The notes under the pieces were generated by a model. That model was given only the letters and a program-made list of their open reading frames with translations. It ran no database searches and was not told where the DNA came from. From an uncultured Caulobacteraceae bacterium (GTDB lineage: Bacteria > Pseudomonadota > Alphaproteobacteria > Caulobacterales > Caulobacteraceae): 5,043 bases of DNA. The DNA is taken from the NCBI GenBank assembly GCA_946482375.1, contig CAMLRH010000211.1:1-5043 (forward strand). Reading direction: 5' to 3'. Below, one piece after another: positions 1-5,043 of the stretch (position 1 is the stretch's first letter; every line of letters starts with the position of its first letter). Both the position numbers and the translations under genes were made by a program.

Positions 1-554
1 GATGCTCCCCCGCTGGGGGTGCTCCCGCGACGCGGGTGAGGGGGGATGTCAGCATGCCCCCTTCCCCGGCTTCGCCGGGACTTCCCCCAGAGGGGGAAGA
101 ACAGATCGCCCCGCTCGTCGACCGCCTCGCCAACCGCCTCGGCGAAGACCGCGTCTGGCGCGCCGAACCTCATCAAAGCCACATCCCCGAGCGCTCCGTC
201 GTCCGCGGGCCGCCGCTGGACGGGAAGGTCAAAGGCGGCTGGGATCCCGACCGCCCCCGGCCGGTGCGGCTGTTCGAAAAGCCCGAACCCATCGACGCCG
301 TGGCGCTGCTCCCCGACGACCCGCCGCGGCGCTTCCGCTGGCGCGGCCGTGACCATCTCGTCAGCAAGGCCGAGGGGCCGGAACGCATCGGCGCCGAATG
401 GTGGCGCCAGGCCATCGGCGATGTCTCGCCCGACCAGGTCCGCGACTACTACCGCGTCGAGGACGAGAACGGCGCGCGGTTCTGGGTTTTCCGGGCAGGC
501 CTCTACGGGCAAGGGCAGTCGCCGAAGTGGTGGCTCCACGGTCTGTTCGGATGA
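1..554 (+). CDS. imuB: ImuB, Y-family polymerase-like mutasome protein, C-terminal part (5' partial)
   Basis: Only the C-terminal ~183 residues are visible. The first full codon starts at position 3 and the frame is open from the window edge to the TGA at 552-554. From about position 105 the protein matches the usual ImuB tail: a [20 protein letters not shown] segment, then SHIPERSV, then [26 protein letters not shown], an RFRWRGRDH strand, EWWRQ, the [17 protein letters not shown] block and the terminal WWLHGLF. ImuB is an inactive Y-family relative that, in characterised species, acts as a hub linking DnaE2 to ImuA and the beta clamp during translesion synthesis. The catalytic-like domain and clamp motif would lie upstream of the window. 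The stop overlaps the dnaE2 start (ATGA), as in imuA-imuB-dnaE2 operons. The oddity is the first ~33 visible residues, rich in Pro, Gly and Ala, which are encoded by an inverted repeat element. The GTG at 36 and ATG at 54 are unlikely starts because the frame continues upstream. Family assignment is confident; upstream integrity cannot be judged. Confidence 0.9.
   Translation, partial: CSPAGGAPATRVRGDVSMPPSPASPGLPPEGEEQIAPLVDRLANRLGEDRVWRAEPHQSHIPERSVVRGPPLDGKVKGGWDPDRPRPVRLFEKPEPIDAVALLPDDPPRRFRWRGRDHLVSKAEGPERIGAEWWRQAIGDVSPDQVRDYYRVEDENGARFWVFRAGLYGQGQSPKWWLHGLFG
5..99. repeat. Inverted pair of hairpin-rich REP-like units inside imuB
   Basis: Two imperfect inverted copies of a ~42-base unit (about 5-45 and 57-99) flank an 11-base spacer (46-56). 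Each unit contains two short hairpins. In the left unit these are CCCCC/GGGGG (7-11 with 15-19) and CCCGC/GCGGG (24-28 with 32-36). In the right unit they are CCCGGC/GCCGGG (65-70 with 74-79) and CTTCCCCC/GGGGGAAG (81-88 with 92-99). The left unit read forward resembles the reverse complement of the right unit over nearly its whole length. This is the architecture of REP/BIME-type dispersed palindromes, which normally sit between genes. Here the imuB frame passes through without a stop and encodes a Pro/Gly/Ala-rich stretch. The family name and dispersal elsewhere in the genome are inferred; only the structure is seen. Confidence 0.75.
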
Positions 555-3500
555 CCGCCTACGCCGAACTCCAGGCAACCTCCAACTTCTCGTTCCTGCG
601 AGGGGCGTCGCATCCGGGCGAGCTGGTGATCGCCGCCGAGGCGCTGGGGCTGTCGGCCCTCGGCGTCTGCGATCGCAACAGCCTGGCTGGGGTGGTCCGC
701 GCCTGGACGGAGGCGAAGGAACACCGCGTGCGCGCTTTGACCGGCTGCCGTCTCGACTTCGCCGACGCAACGCCGAGCTTGCTCGTCTACCCGAAGGACC
801 GCGAGGCCTACGGCCGCCTGACGCGCCTGCTTACCGTCGGCCAACTGCGGGCTGACAAGGGCAAGTGCGAGCTGCACTGGTCCGACTTCCTCGACCACGC
901 GGAAGGTCAGCTCGCCCTTATCGTCCCGCCCGCCAGCCTCGACGAGACCTTTGAACGCCGGCTGGAGACGATGGCCGGCGACCTGCGCGGCGCCGTCTGG
1001 CTGGCGGCGCATCGCGCCTACGCCGCCCGCGACCTCAAACGCATTGCCCGCCTCGCCGAACTCGCCCGCCTCCACCGCGCGCCGATGGTGGCGACCGGCG
1101 ACGTCCTCTACCACGGCCCCGAACGCCGTCCGCTGCAGGACGTCCTCACCTGCATCCGCGAGGGCTGCACCATCCACGAAGCCGGCCTGCGCCTCGAAGC
1201 CAACGCCGAACGCCACCTCAAATCGCCAGCCGAGATGGCACGTCTCTTCAAGCGGTGGCCGGACGCGGTCGAACGTTCGGCAGAAGTCGCCCAATGCATC
1301 CAGTTCGATCTTGGCCAACTCAAGTACGAGTATCCGGACGAGCCCGTGCCGCCCGGCTGGACAGCCATGCAGCACCTCACTCGCCTGGCCTGGGACGGCG
1401 CCAAATGGCGCTATCCGAACGGCGTGCCGGAGGATGTGAAGGCCACGCTTCGAAAAGAACTGACACTGATCAAGGAGAAGGGCTACCCCGACTACTTCCT
1501 GACCGTGCATGACATCGTGAAATGGGCTCGCAGTCGCCCCGACCCGATCCTCTGTCAGGGCCGGGGCTCGGCCGCCAACTCGGTGGTCTGCTTCTGTCTG
1601 GGGGTGACGGCGGTCGATCCGACCAAGCCCGATCAGGACCTCCTCTTTACCCGCTTCCTCTCGAAGAACCGGAAAGAACCGCCGGATATCGACGTCGATT
1701 TCGAACATGAGCGGCGAGAGGAGGTCATGCAGTATGTCTTCGACCGCTACGGCCGCCACCGGGCGGCGATCTGCGCCACTGTCATTCATTACCGTCCTCG
1801 CAGCGCCATTCGTGATGTCGGCAAGGCGCTGGGGCTGACCGAGGACGTCACGGCCGCCCTGGCAAACACGGTGTGGGGAAGTTGGGGCGGCAGCGAGGGG
1901 CTGCCCCAAGATCACATCAAGCAGGCTGGTCTCGATCCGGAGAATGAGGAGATCAGGCGGGCGGTCACGCTTGCCAAGGAACTGCTGAAATTTCCACGCC
2001 ACCTCTCCCAGCACGTGGGCGGCTTTGTCCTCACCAAGCGTCGCCTGGACGAGACTGTCCCTATCGGCAACGCGGCCATGCCCGACCGCACCTTCATCGA
2101 GTGGGACAAGGACGACATCGACTCCCTGGAGATCATGAAGGTCGATGTCCTGGCGCTGGGGATGCTGACCTGCATCAAGCGCGCGTTCGATTTTCTCAAC
2201 CGCCATCATGCGGAGAATTTGCCCCGGCCCATCAAGGATGTGGCCGACATCCCGCAGGAAGATTCTGCGGTCTACACGATGCTGTCGAAAGCAGACTCCG
2301 TCGGAGTCTTCCAGGTCGAGAGCCGGGCGCAGATGTCGATGTTGCCGAGGCTGAAGCCTAAACGGTTCTACGACCTTGTCATCGAGGTCGCCATCGTTCG
2401 CCCCGGACCCATCCAGGGGGACATGGTCCATCCCTACCTGAAGCGTCGCGAAGGCAAGGAGAAGGTTTCCTACCCTTCGCCGGCGCCTGAGCATGGGCCG
2501 AAGGACGAACTCGAAGCCGTGCTCAGGAAGACTTTGGGGGTGCCGCTGTTCCAGGAGCAGGCCATGCGGCTGGCCATGGAGGCGGCCAAGTTCACCGAGG
2601 ACGAGGTCAACGGTCTTCGTCGCGCCATGGCCACCTTCCGCAACCTCGGCAACCTGGACGATTACGAGGGGAAATTCGTCGGGAAGCTGGTGGAGCGAGG
2701 CTATGACCGGGCCTTCGCCGAAGGCTGCTTCAAGCAAATCCGGGGCTTCGGCCACTACGGCTTCCCGGAAAGCCACGCGATCAGCTTTGCGCTGCTGGTC
2801 TATGCGTCCGCGTGGATCAAATGCCACTACCCGGATGTGTTTCTGGCGGCGATCCTGAACTCGCAGCCGATGGGGTTCTACCAGCCGGCGCAGCTGGTGC
2901 GGGATGCGCGGGAGCATGAGGTGGAGGTTCGGGCCCCGGACGTCATGCACAGCGACTGGGACTGCACGCTGGAGGACGGGTGCGGTCATCTGAAGGCCGT
3001 CAGGCTGGGGTTTCGGCAGATCAAGGGCGTCAAGGAAGCTGACGGGAAGGCTGTCATGGTCGCACGGGCCGAAGGGGCGGGGACAATTCAGGACTTCGCC
3101 CGGGTGTTGCCGCCGCGGACCATGGAGCTATTGGCCGAGGCCGACGCCTTTCGGTCCATCGGCTTGGCGCGGCGGGAGGCGTTGTGGGCGGCGAAGGGGC
3201 TGCGCGGTGAGAACAAGGCCCCGATCGAGGTCCCGATGCTGGCGCAGTTGCCGCTGTTCGAGGACGAGGCCGAGTTGCCCGGCATGAGCCTGCCCGAGCA
3301 TGTGGCGGAGGATTACCGGACGGTTCGTCTGTCGCTTAAGGGCCATCCGCTCGAGTTTTTCCGGCGGGCGCTCGCCAAGCGGGGGATCGTTCCCGCCGCG
3401 CGGCTCAAGGATCTGAAGGACGGCGCCAGGGTCGCCGTCGCGGGCCTCGTCCTGATCCGCCAGCAGCCGGGGACGGCGAACGGCATCGTCTTCCTGACCA

Positions 3501-3754
3501 TCGAGGACGAGACAGGGCCAGCCAACATTGTCATCTGGCGCGACGTTTTCAAAGCCAACCGCAAGACGGTGATGATGGCCTCGTTCCTAGCCATCCACGG
3601 CCGCATCCAGAAGGCCGACGGAGTGATCCACCTCGTCGCCGAGCGGTTCACCGACCTGACGTCCCAGCTGGCCAAGCTGAAGGAGGAGCCCGTGGCGATG
3701 CGGCCGTCACAGGAGGTGAAGGGGCGGCTGATCAAGAGCCGCGACTTCCACTAG
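551..3754 (+). CDS. dnaE2: Error-prone DNA polymerase DnaE2 (ImuC)
   Basis: Complete 1067-residue C-family polymerase, the usual length for DnaE2, which copies past lesions in the ImuA-ImuB-DnaE2 mutasome. The start is the ATG overlapping the imuB stop; it gives the family N-terminus ([22 protein letters not shown]), and translation is probably coupled to imuB because no strong ribosome site precedes it. Domains in order: PHP-like domain (~1-210), where the position of the HxH metal pair reads Q8/T10; polymerase core with the GRGSAANS loop (337-344), the PDIDVDF motif giving catalytic D381 and D383, and D532 in KVDVLALG as the third carboxylate; [12 protein letters not shown] upstream of it; the [14 protein letters not shown] and [13 protein letters not shown] blocks; [10 protein letters not shown] (734-743); helix-hairpin-helix region from ~818; OB fold (~961-1040); and the typical SRDFH end. 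A QLPLF pentapeptide at 899-903 resembles a beta-clamp motif. The degenerate PHP suggests no proofreading nuclease. The reading frame is intact with all three catalytic aspartates, so an active enzyme is expected. LexA control would act at the operon promoter outside the window. Confidence 0.97.
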   Translation: MTAYAELQATSNFSFLRGASHPGELVIAAEALGLSALGVCDRNSLAGVVRAWTEAKEHRVRALTGCRLDFADATPSLLVYPKDREAYGRLTRLLTVGQLRADKGKCELHWSDFLDHAEGQLALIVPPASLDETFERRLETMAGDLRGAVWLAAHRAYAARDLKRIARLAELARLHRAPMVATGDVLYHGPERRPLQDVLTCIREGCTIHEAGLRLEANAERHLKSPAEMARLFKRWPDAVERSAEVAQCIQFDLGQLKYEYPDEPVPPGWTAMQHLTRLAWDGAKWRYPNGVPEDVKATLRKELTLIKEKGYPDYFLTVHDIVKWARSRPDPILCQGRGSAANSVVCFCLGVTAVDPTKPDQDLLFTRFLSKNRKEPPDIDVDFEHERREEVMQYVFDRYGRHRAAICATVIHYRPRSAIRDVGKALGLTEDVTAALANTVWGSWGGSEGLPQDHIKQAGLDPENEEIRRAVTLAKELLKFPRHLSQHVGGFVLTKRRLDETVPIGNAAMPDRTFIEWDKDDIDSLEIMKVDVLALGMLTCIKRAFDFLNRHHAENLPRPIKDVADIPQEDSAVYTMLSKADSVGVFQVESRAQMSMLPRLKPKRFYDLVIEVAIVRPGPIQGDMVHPYLKRREGKEKVSYPSPAPEHGPKDELEAVLRKTLGVPLFQEQAMRLAMEAAKFTEDEVNGLRRAMATFRNLGNLDDYEGKFVGKLVERGYDRAFAEGCFKQIRGFGHYGFPESHAISFALLVYASAWIKCHYPDVFLAAILNSQPMGFYQPAQLVRDAREHEVEVRAPDVMHSDWDCTLEDGCGHLKAVRLGFRQIKGVKEADGKAVMVARAEGAGTIQDFARVLPPRTMELLAEADAFRSIGLARREALWAAKGLRGENKAPIEVPMLAQLPLFEDEAELPGMSLPEHVAEDYRTVRLSLKGHPLEFFRRALAKRGIVPAARLKDLKDGARVAVAGLVLIRQQPGTANGIVFLTIEDETGPANIVIWRDVFKANRKTVMMASFLAIHGRIQKADGVIHLVAERFTDLTSQLAKLKEEPVAMRPSQEVKGRLIKSRDFH

Positions 3755-3766
3755 CTCCCTCTAAAC

Positions 3767-3864
3767 CCGCTCATCCCCGCGAAAGCGGGGACCCAGGTGT
3801 TTTATCGAAGAGCGCTCAGGCTGGCAGAAAAAGCCTGGGTCCCCGCTTTCGCGGGGATGAGCGG
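3767..3864. repeat. Perfect 31-bp inverted repeat (REP/BIME-like) between convergent genes
   Basis: Arms at 3767-3797 and 3834-3864 are exact reverse complements, separated by a 36-base spacer. Each arm also folds by itself: CCCCGC-GAAA-GCGGGG at 3775-3790, and its complement form CCCCGC-TTTC-GCGGGG at 3841-3856. The + strand of the left arm has a GNRA-type GAAA loop. Two opposed copies of a palindromic unit in a gap between genes is the standard BIME layout. Similar units containing a CCCCGCGAAAGCGGGG core are common between genes in alphaproteobacteria (recollection, not searched). It is a different family from the element at 5-99. Confidence 0.85.
3767..3864. terminator. Probable bidirectional terminator for dnaE2 and the GST gene
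   Basis: The element lies 12 bases after the dnaE2 stop and 14 bases beyond the GST stop on the other strand. In each direction the first hairpin met is CCCCGC-GAAA-GCGGGG, followed seven or more bases later by a T-run: TTTT at 3800-3803 on the + strand, and TTTTT (complement of 3828-3832) on the minus strand. The T-runs are not directly adjacent to the 6-bp stem, so this is not a textbook intrinsic terminator, but the convergent context makes the role plausible. Confidence 0.5.
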
Positions 3865-3878
3865 AAGTATGGAAGCAT

Positions 3879-4526
3879 TCAGCCCTCCCAGCCGTCCTCG
3901 AAGGGGAAGCGTTCGGCCCAGAAGTCCGCCAGGCGTGGGTCGGCGTCCACGCGGCGAACGACCTGCGCCATCTTCGGCGCCACCTCGTAGAAGCGCTTGC
4001 GGCGCGGGGTCCAGCGGCTCACGACGGTGACGTAGAGGTCGAGCACGGTCAGCTCGTCGCCGAGGATGTAGCGGCCGGGCTCGACCTGCTCGTCCATGAT
4101 CCGCCAGCAATCGGCGATGCGGGCGGCGGTGCGCGCCTTGATCACCTCTTCCGCCTCCGGGGTGGCGGCCAGGCGGGAGGGTTCGTCGCGGACCCAGAAC
4201 ATCGAGTAGATGGCGGCCGGGATGTAGACCATCCAGCGCAGGAACCGCGCCCGCCGGGGGTCGTCCGGCCCGGGCGCCAGCCGGCCGTGCCTGTCGGCCA
4301 GCCAGATCAGGATGGCCGCGCTCTCGGTCATCAGTTCGCCCGAGGGCAGCACCAGCGCCGGAACCTGCAGCATCGGGTTCACCGCCCTGGCGGCCGCCAG
4401 GAACGCCTCGGGGCTGTCGGCCGGCAGGTCGACGGCTTCATAAGGCTCGTCGAGCAGCGTCAGCGCGGCCTCGACCACGACCGAGCCGAAGCCCTTCGCT
4501 CCGTAAAGTGTGATCCTGTCGGCCAT
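3879..4526 (-). CDS. Glutathione S-transferase family protein
   Basis: A 215-residue soluble protein with the two-domain GST layout, presumably conjugating glutathione to electrophiles or acting as a thiol-dependent enzyme; the substrate cannot be told. The thioredoxin-like N-terminal domain (~4-80) starts with ITLYGAKGFGSVVVEAAL, where S15 or Y8 is the likely catalytic residue. It then has NPMLQVPALVLPSGEL with cis-proline P56, and TES (67-69), which in the family binds the gamma-glutamyl group. The helical C-terminal domain (~88-205) has the N-capping T160-x-x-D163 box typical of the fold. The ATG at 4526 is preferred because GGGGA lies 5 bases upstream; an in-frame ATG at 4538 would add four residues (MGIT) and has a weaker ribosome site. 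It is convergent with dnaE2 and divergent from nrdB, so it looks like a single-gene unit with no obvious functional link to either. The class (beta, theta or other) is not resolved. Confidence 0.9.
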   Translation of the reverse strand: MADRITLYGAKGFGSVVVEAALTLLDEPYEAVDLPADSPEAFLAAARAVNPMLQVPALVLPSGELMTESAAILIWLADRHGRLAPGPDDPRRARFLRWMVYIPAAIYSMFWVRDEPSRLAATPEAEEVIKARTAARIADCWRIMDEQVEPGRYILGDELTVLDLYVTVVSRWTPRRKRFYEVAPKMAQVVRRVDADPRLADFWAERFPFEDGWEG

Positions 4527-4530
4527 GGTT

Positions 4531-4536
4531 ATCCCC
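4531..4536 (-). promoter_or_regulatory. Ribosome binding site deciding the GST start
   Basis: On the minus strand GGGGAT lies just ahead of the ATG at 4526, with five bases between GGGGA and the start codon. The upstream ATG at 4538 overlaps this site and has only a weak GGAT-like sequence before it, so the shorter protein is favoured. Confidence 0.5.
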
Positions 4537-4544
4537 ATGCTGAT

Positions 4545-4592
4545 CCACTACATATTGCGATATTCGGCTCGACGAGCCGCAATATCTGCCCC
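4545..4592 (+). promoter_or_regulatory. Candidate pair of NrdR boxes upstream of nrdB
   Basis: The 16-mer at 4545-4560 has the core CTACATATTG (4548-4557), which fits the NrdR consensus core CwAtATaTwG with one mismatch. A second, weaker half-conserved copy has the core CAATATCTGC (4580-4589). The two cores start 32 bases apart, about three helical turns; NrdR boxes are typically found as tandem pairs about 31-32 bases centre to centre. NrdR is the ATP/dATP-sensing repressor of ribonucleotide reductase genes, so the location just before nrdB fits. The first box is a reasonable match and the second is weak. No convincing -35/-10 pair is visible. Confidence 0.5.
4559..4586. repeat. Imperfect 28-base palindrome in the nrdB upstream region
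   Basis: GATATT-CGGCTCG at 4559-4571 is mirrored by CGAGCCG-C-AATATC at 4573-4586 around a single central A at 4572, with one unpaired C. The GC-rich inner arms (4565-4571 and 4573-4579) match perfectly. The palindrome lies between and partly over the two candidate NrdR boxes. It may be an operator for another regulator or a structure in the nrdB leader if transcription starts upstream; neither is shown. Confidence 0.6.
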
Positions 4593-4602
4593 AATCTTGG
4601 GG
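4589..4602. repeat. Short CCCCAA/TTGGGG palindrome before nrdB
   Basis: CCCCAA (4589-4594) and TTGGGG (4597-4602) are inverted around TC, directly after the larger palindrome and 18 bases before the nrdB ribosome site. It could form a small hairpin in the leader or be a protein site. There is no T-run after it, so it is not an attenuator of the usual kind. Confidence 0.5.
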
Positions 4603-4619
4603 TTCGTCGAGTCACTCTC

Positions 4620-4624
4620 AGGGA
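4620..4624 (+). promoter_or_regulatory. Ribosome binding site of nrdB
   Basis: AGGGA lies seven bases before the ATG at 4632, a good Shine-Dalgarno match and spacing. It supports that start over the in-frame alternatives inside the gene. Confidence 0.65.
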
Positions 4625-4631
4625 CCGTCCC

Positions 4632-5043
4632 ATGTCCGCCAACGTCCGTTCGCTGCCAGGCCTCCTCACGCCGTCCCACGCCTACAAGCCGTTCCGCTAC
4701 CCGTGGGCCTACGACTTCTGGAAGAAGCAGCAGCAGGTCCACTGGATGCCCGAGGAAATCCCGCTGGGCGAGGACTGCAAGGACTGGGCGGCCAAGCTCA
4801 ACGACAAAGAGCGTAACTTGCTCACCCAGATCTTCCGCTTCTTCACGCAGTCGGACGTCGAGGTGAACGACAACTACATGGAGCGCTACGGCCGGGTCTT
4901 CAAACCGACCGAAGTGAAGATGATGCTGGCGGCGTTCTCCAACATGGAGACCATCCACATCGCCGCCTACGCCCTGCTGCTCGAGACGATCGGCATGCCG
5001 GAGGCGGAGTTCTCGGCCTTCCTCGAGTTCGAGGCGCTGAAGG
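4632..5043 (+). CDS. nrdB: Ribonucleoside-diphosphate reductase, beta subunit (class Ia small subunit), 3' partial
   Basis: The first 137 residues are visible; the gene runs off the window. NrdB (R2) houses the di-iron centre and tyrosyl radical that is passed to NrdA to reduce ribonucleoside diphosphates to dNTP precursors in the cytoplasm. The fragment has YPWAYDFWKKQQQVHWMPEEIPL near the N-terminus, then RFFTQSDVEVNDNY, FKPTEVKMMLAAFSNMETIHIAAYALLLETIG. By spacing against E. coli R2 (D84, E115, H118, Y122), the iron ligands are D75, E106 and H109 and the radical tyrosine is Y113; the 31-residue gap between D75 and E106 matches exactly. Retention of Y113 points to a tyrosyl-radical enzyme and not a tyrosine-less subclass. 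The ATG at 4632 is chosen from the AGGGA ribosome site and the family N-terminus. It is divergent from the GST gene; candidate NrdR boxes lie upstream. Remaining ligands and the C-terminal tail that binds NrdA are outside the window. Confidence 0.95.
   Translation, partial: MSANVRSLPGLLTPSHAYKPFRYPWAYDFWKKQQQVHWMPEEIPLGEDCKDWAAKLNDKERNLLTQIFRFFTQSDVEVNDNYMERYGRVFKPTEVKMMLAAFSNMETIHIAAYALLLETIGMPEAEFSAFLEFEALK

Noticed and set aside
36..56. GTG at 36 or ATG at 54 as the start of a short separate gene
   Set aside because: The frame is open to the window edge and the downstream protein is only the C-terminal part of ImuB, so these are internal codons.
398..550. A possible 51-residue N-terminal extension of DnaE2
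   Set aside because: It overlaps the conserved imuB tail in another frame and encodes an Arg/Pro-rich sequence unlike DnaE2. The ATG at 551 gives the family N-terminus and the usual ATGA junction.
2294..2308. GACTCC-GTC-GGAGTC hairpin inside dnaE2
   Set aside because: The six-base arms are short, lie in conserved coding sequence ([16 protein letters not shown]), and are expected by chance in GC-rich DNA.
503..2989. A long open frame (828 codons) on the minus strand opposite dnaE2
   Set aside because: Its protein has no recognisable domain and mirrors the codon bias of the real gene, whose catalytic motifs are all on the plus strand. GC-rich genes commonly leave such antisense frames open.
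3767..3864. The repeats as a CRISPR array
   Set aside because: There are only two units, in opposite orientation, with a single spacer and no cas genes; a CRISPR array has direct repeats.
4527..4631. A LexA/SOS box (GTTC-N7-GTTC) before nrdB
   Set aside because: GTTC occurs at 4602-4605 but no second GTTC follows at the required spacing, so there is no support for direct SOS control here.
4548..4958. A minus-strand open frame of 136 codons opposite nrdB
   Set aside because: It lies over the conserved iron-ligand region of nrdB and the promoter palindromes and has no recognisable features; it is an antisense shadow.

Overview
The window is GC-rich DNA that reads like an alphaproteobacterium, most probably of the Caulobacterales (Caulobacter, Brevundimonas or Phenylobacterium type). 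The clues are an imuB-dnaE2 mutagenesis cassette of the alphaproteobacterial kind, an NrdB with the QSDVEVND/METIHIAAY core, strong G/C third-position bias, and GC-rich dispersed palindromes. The lineage is inferred from protein style, not from a marker gene.

Layout: (1) Positions 1-554 hold the 3' end of imuB, a catalytically inactive Y-family polymerase homologue. Its first ~100 bases are a pair of inverted, hairpin-rich repeat units that are read through in frame. (2) Positions 551-3754 hold a complete dnaE2 (imuC), the error-prone C-family polymerase, overlapping imuB by ATGA. (3) Positions 3755-3878 are a non-coding gap between convergent genes, filled by a perfect 31-bp inverted repeat built from two hairpins, which probably also terminates transcription from both sides. 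(4) Positions 3879-4526 hold, on the minus strand, a glutathione S-transferase-like gene. (5) Positions 4527-4631 are a divergent intergenic region with candidate NrdR boxes, two palindromes and a GANTC site ahead of (6) the 5' part of nrdB (4632 to the window edge), the class Ia ribonucleotide reductase small subunit.

Functionally, ImuB and DnaE2 are two parts of the ImuA-ImuB-DnaE2 translesion mutasome. In relatives it is induced by DNA damage, with ImuB bridging the polymerase to the beta clamp. imuA and the LexA-controlled promoter would lie upstream, outside the window. NrdB supplies the radical for dNTP synthesis, so the window carries two separate DNA-metabolism loci with an unrelated GST between them. 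I see no previously undescribed multigene system here. The most unusual items are the in-frame palindromic insert in imuB and the candidate NrdR operator pair before nrdB.
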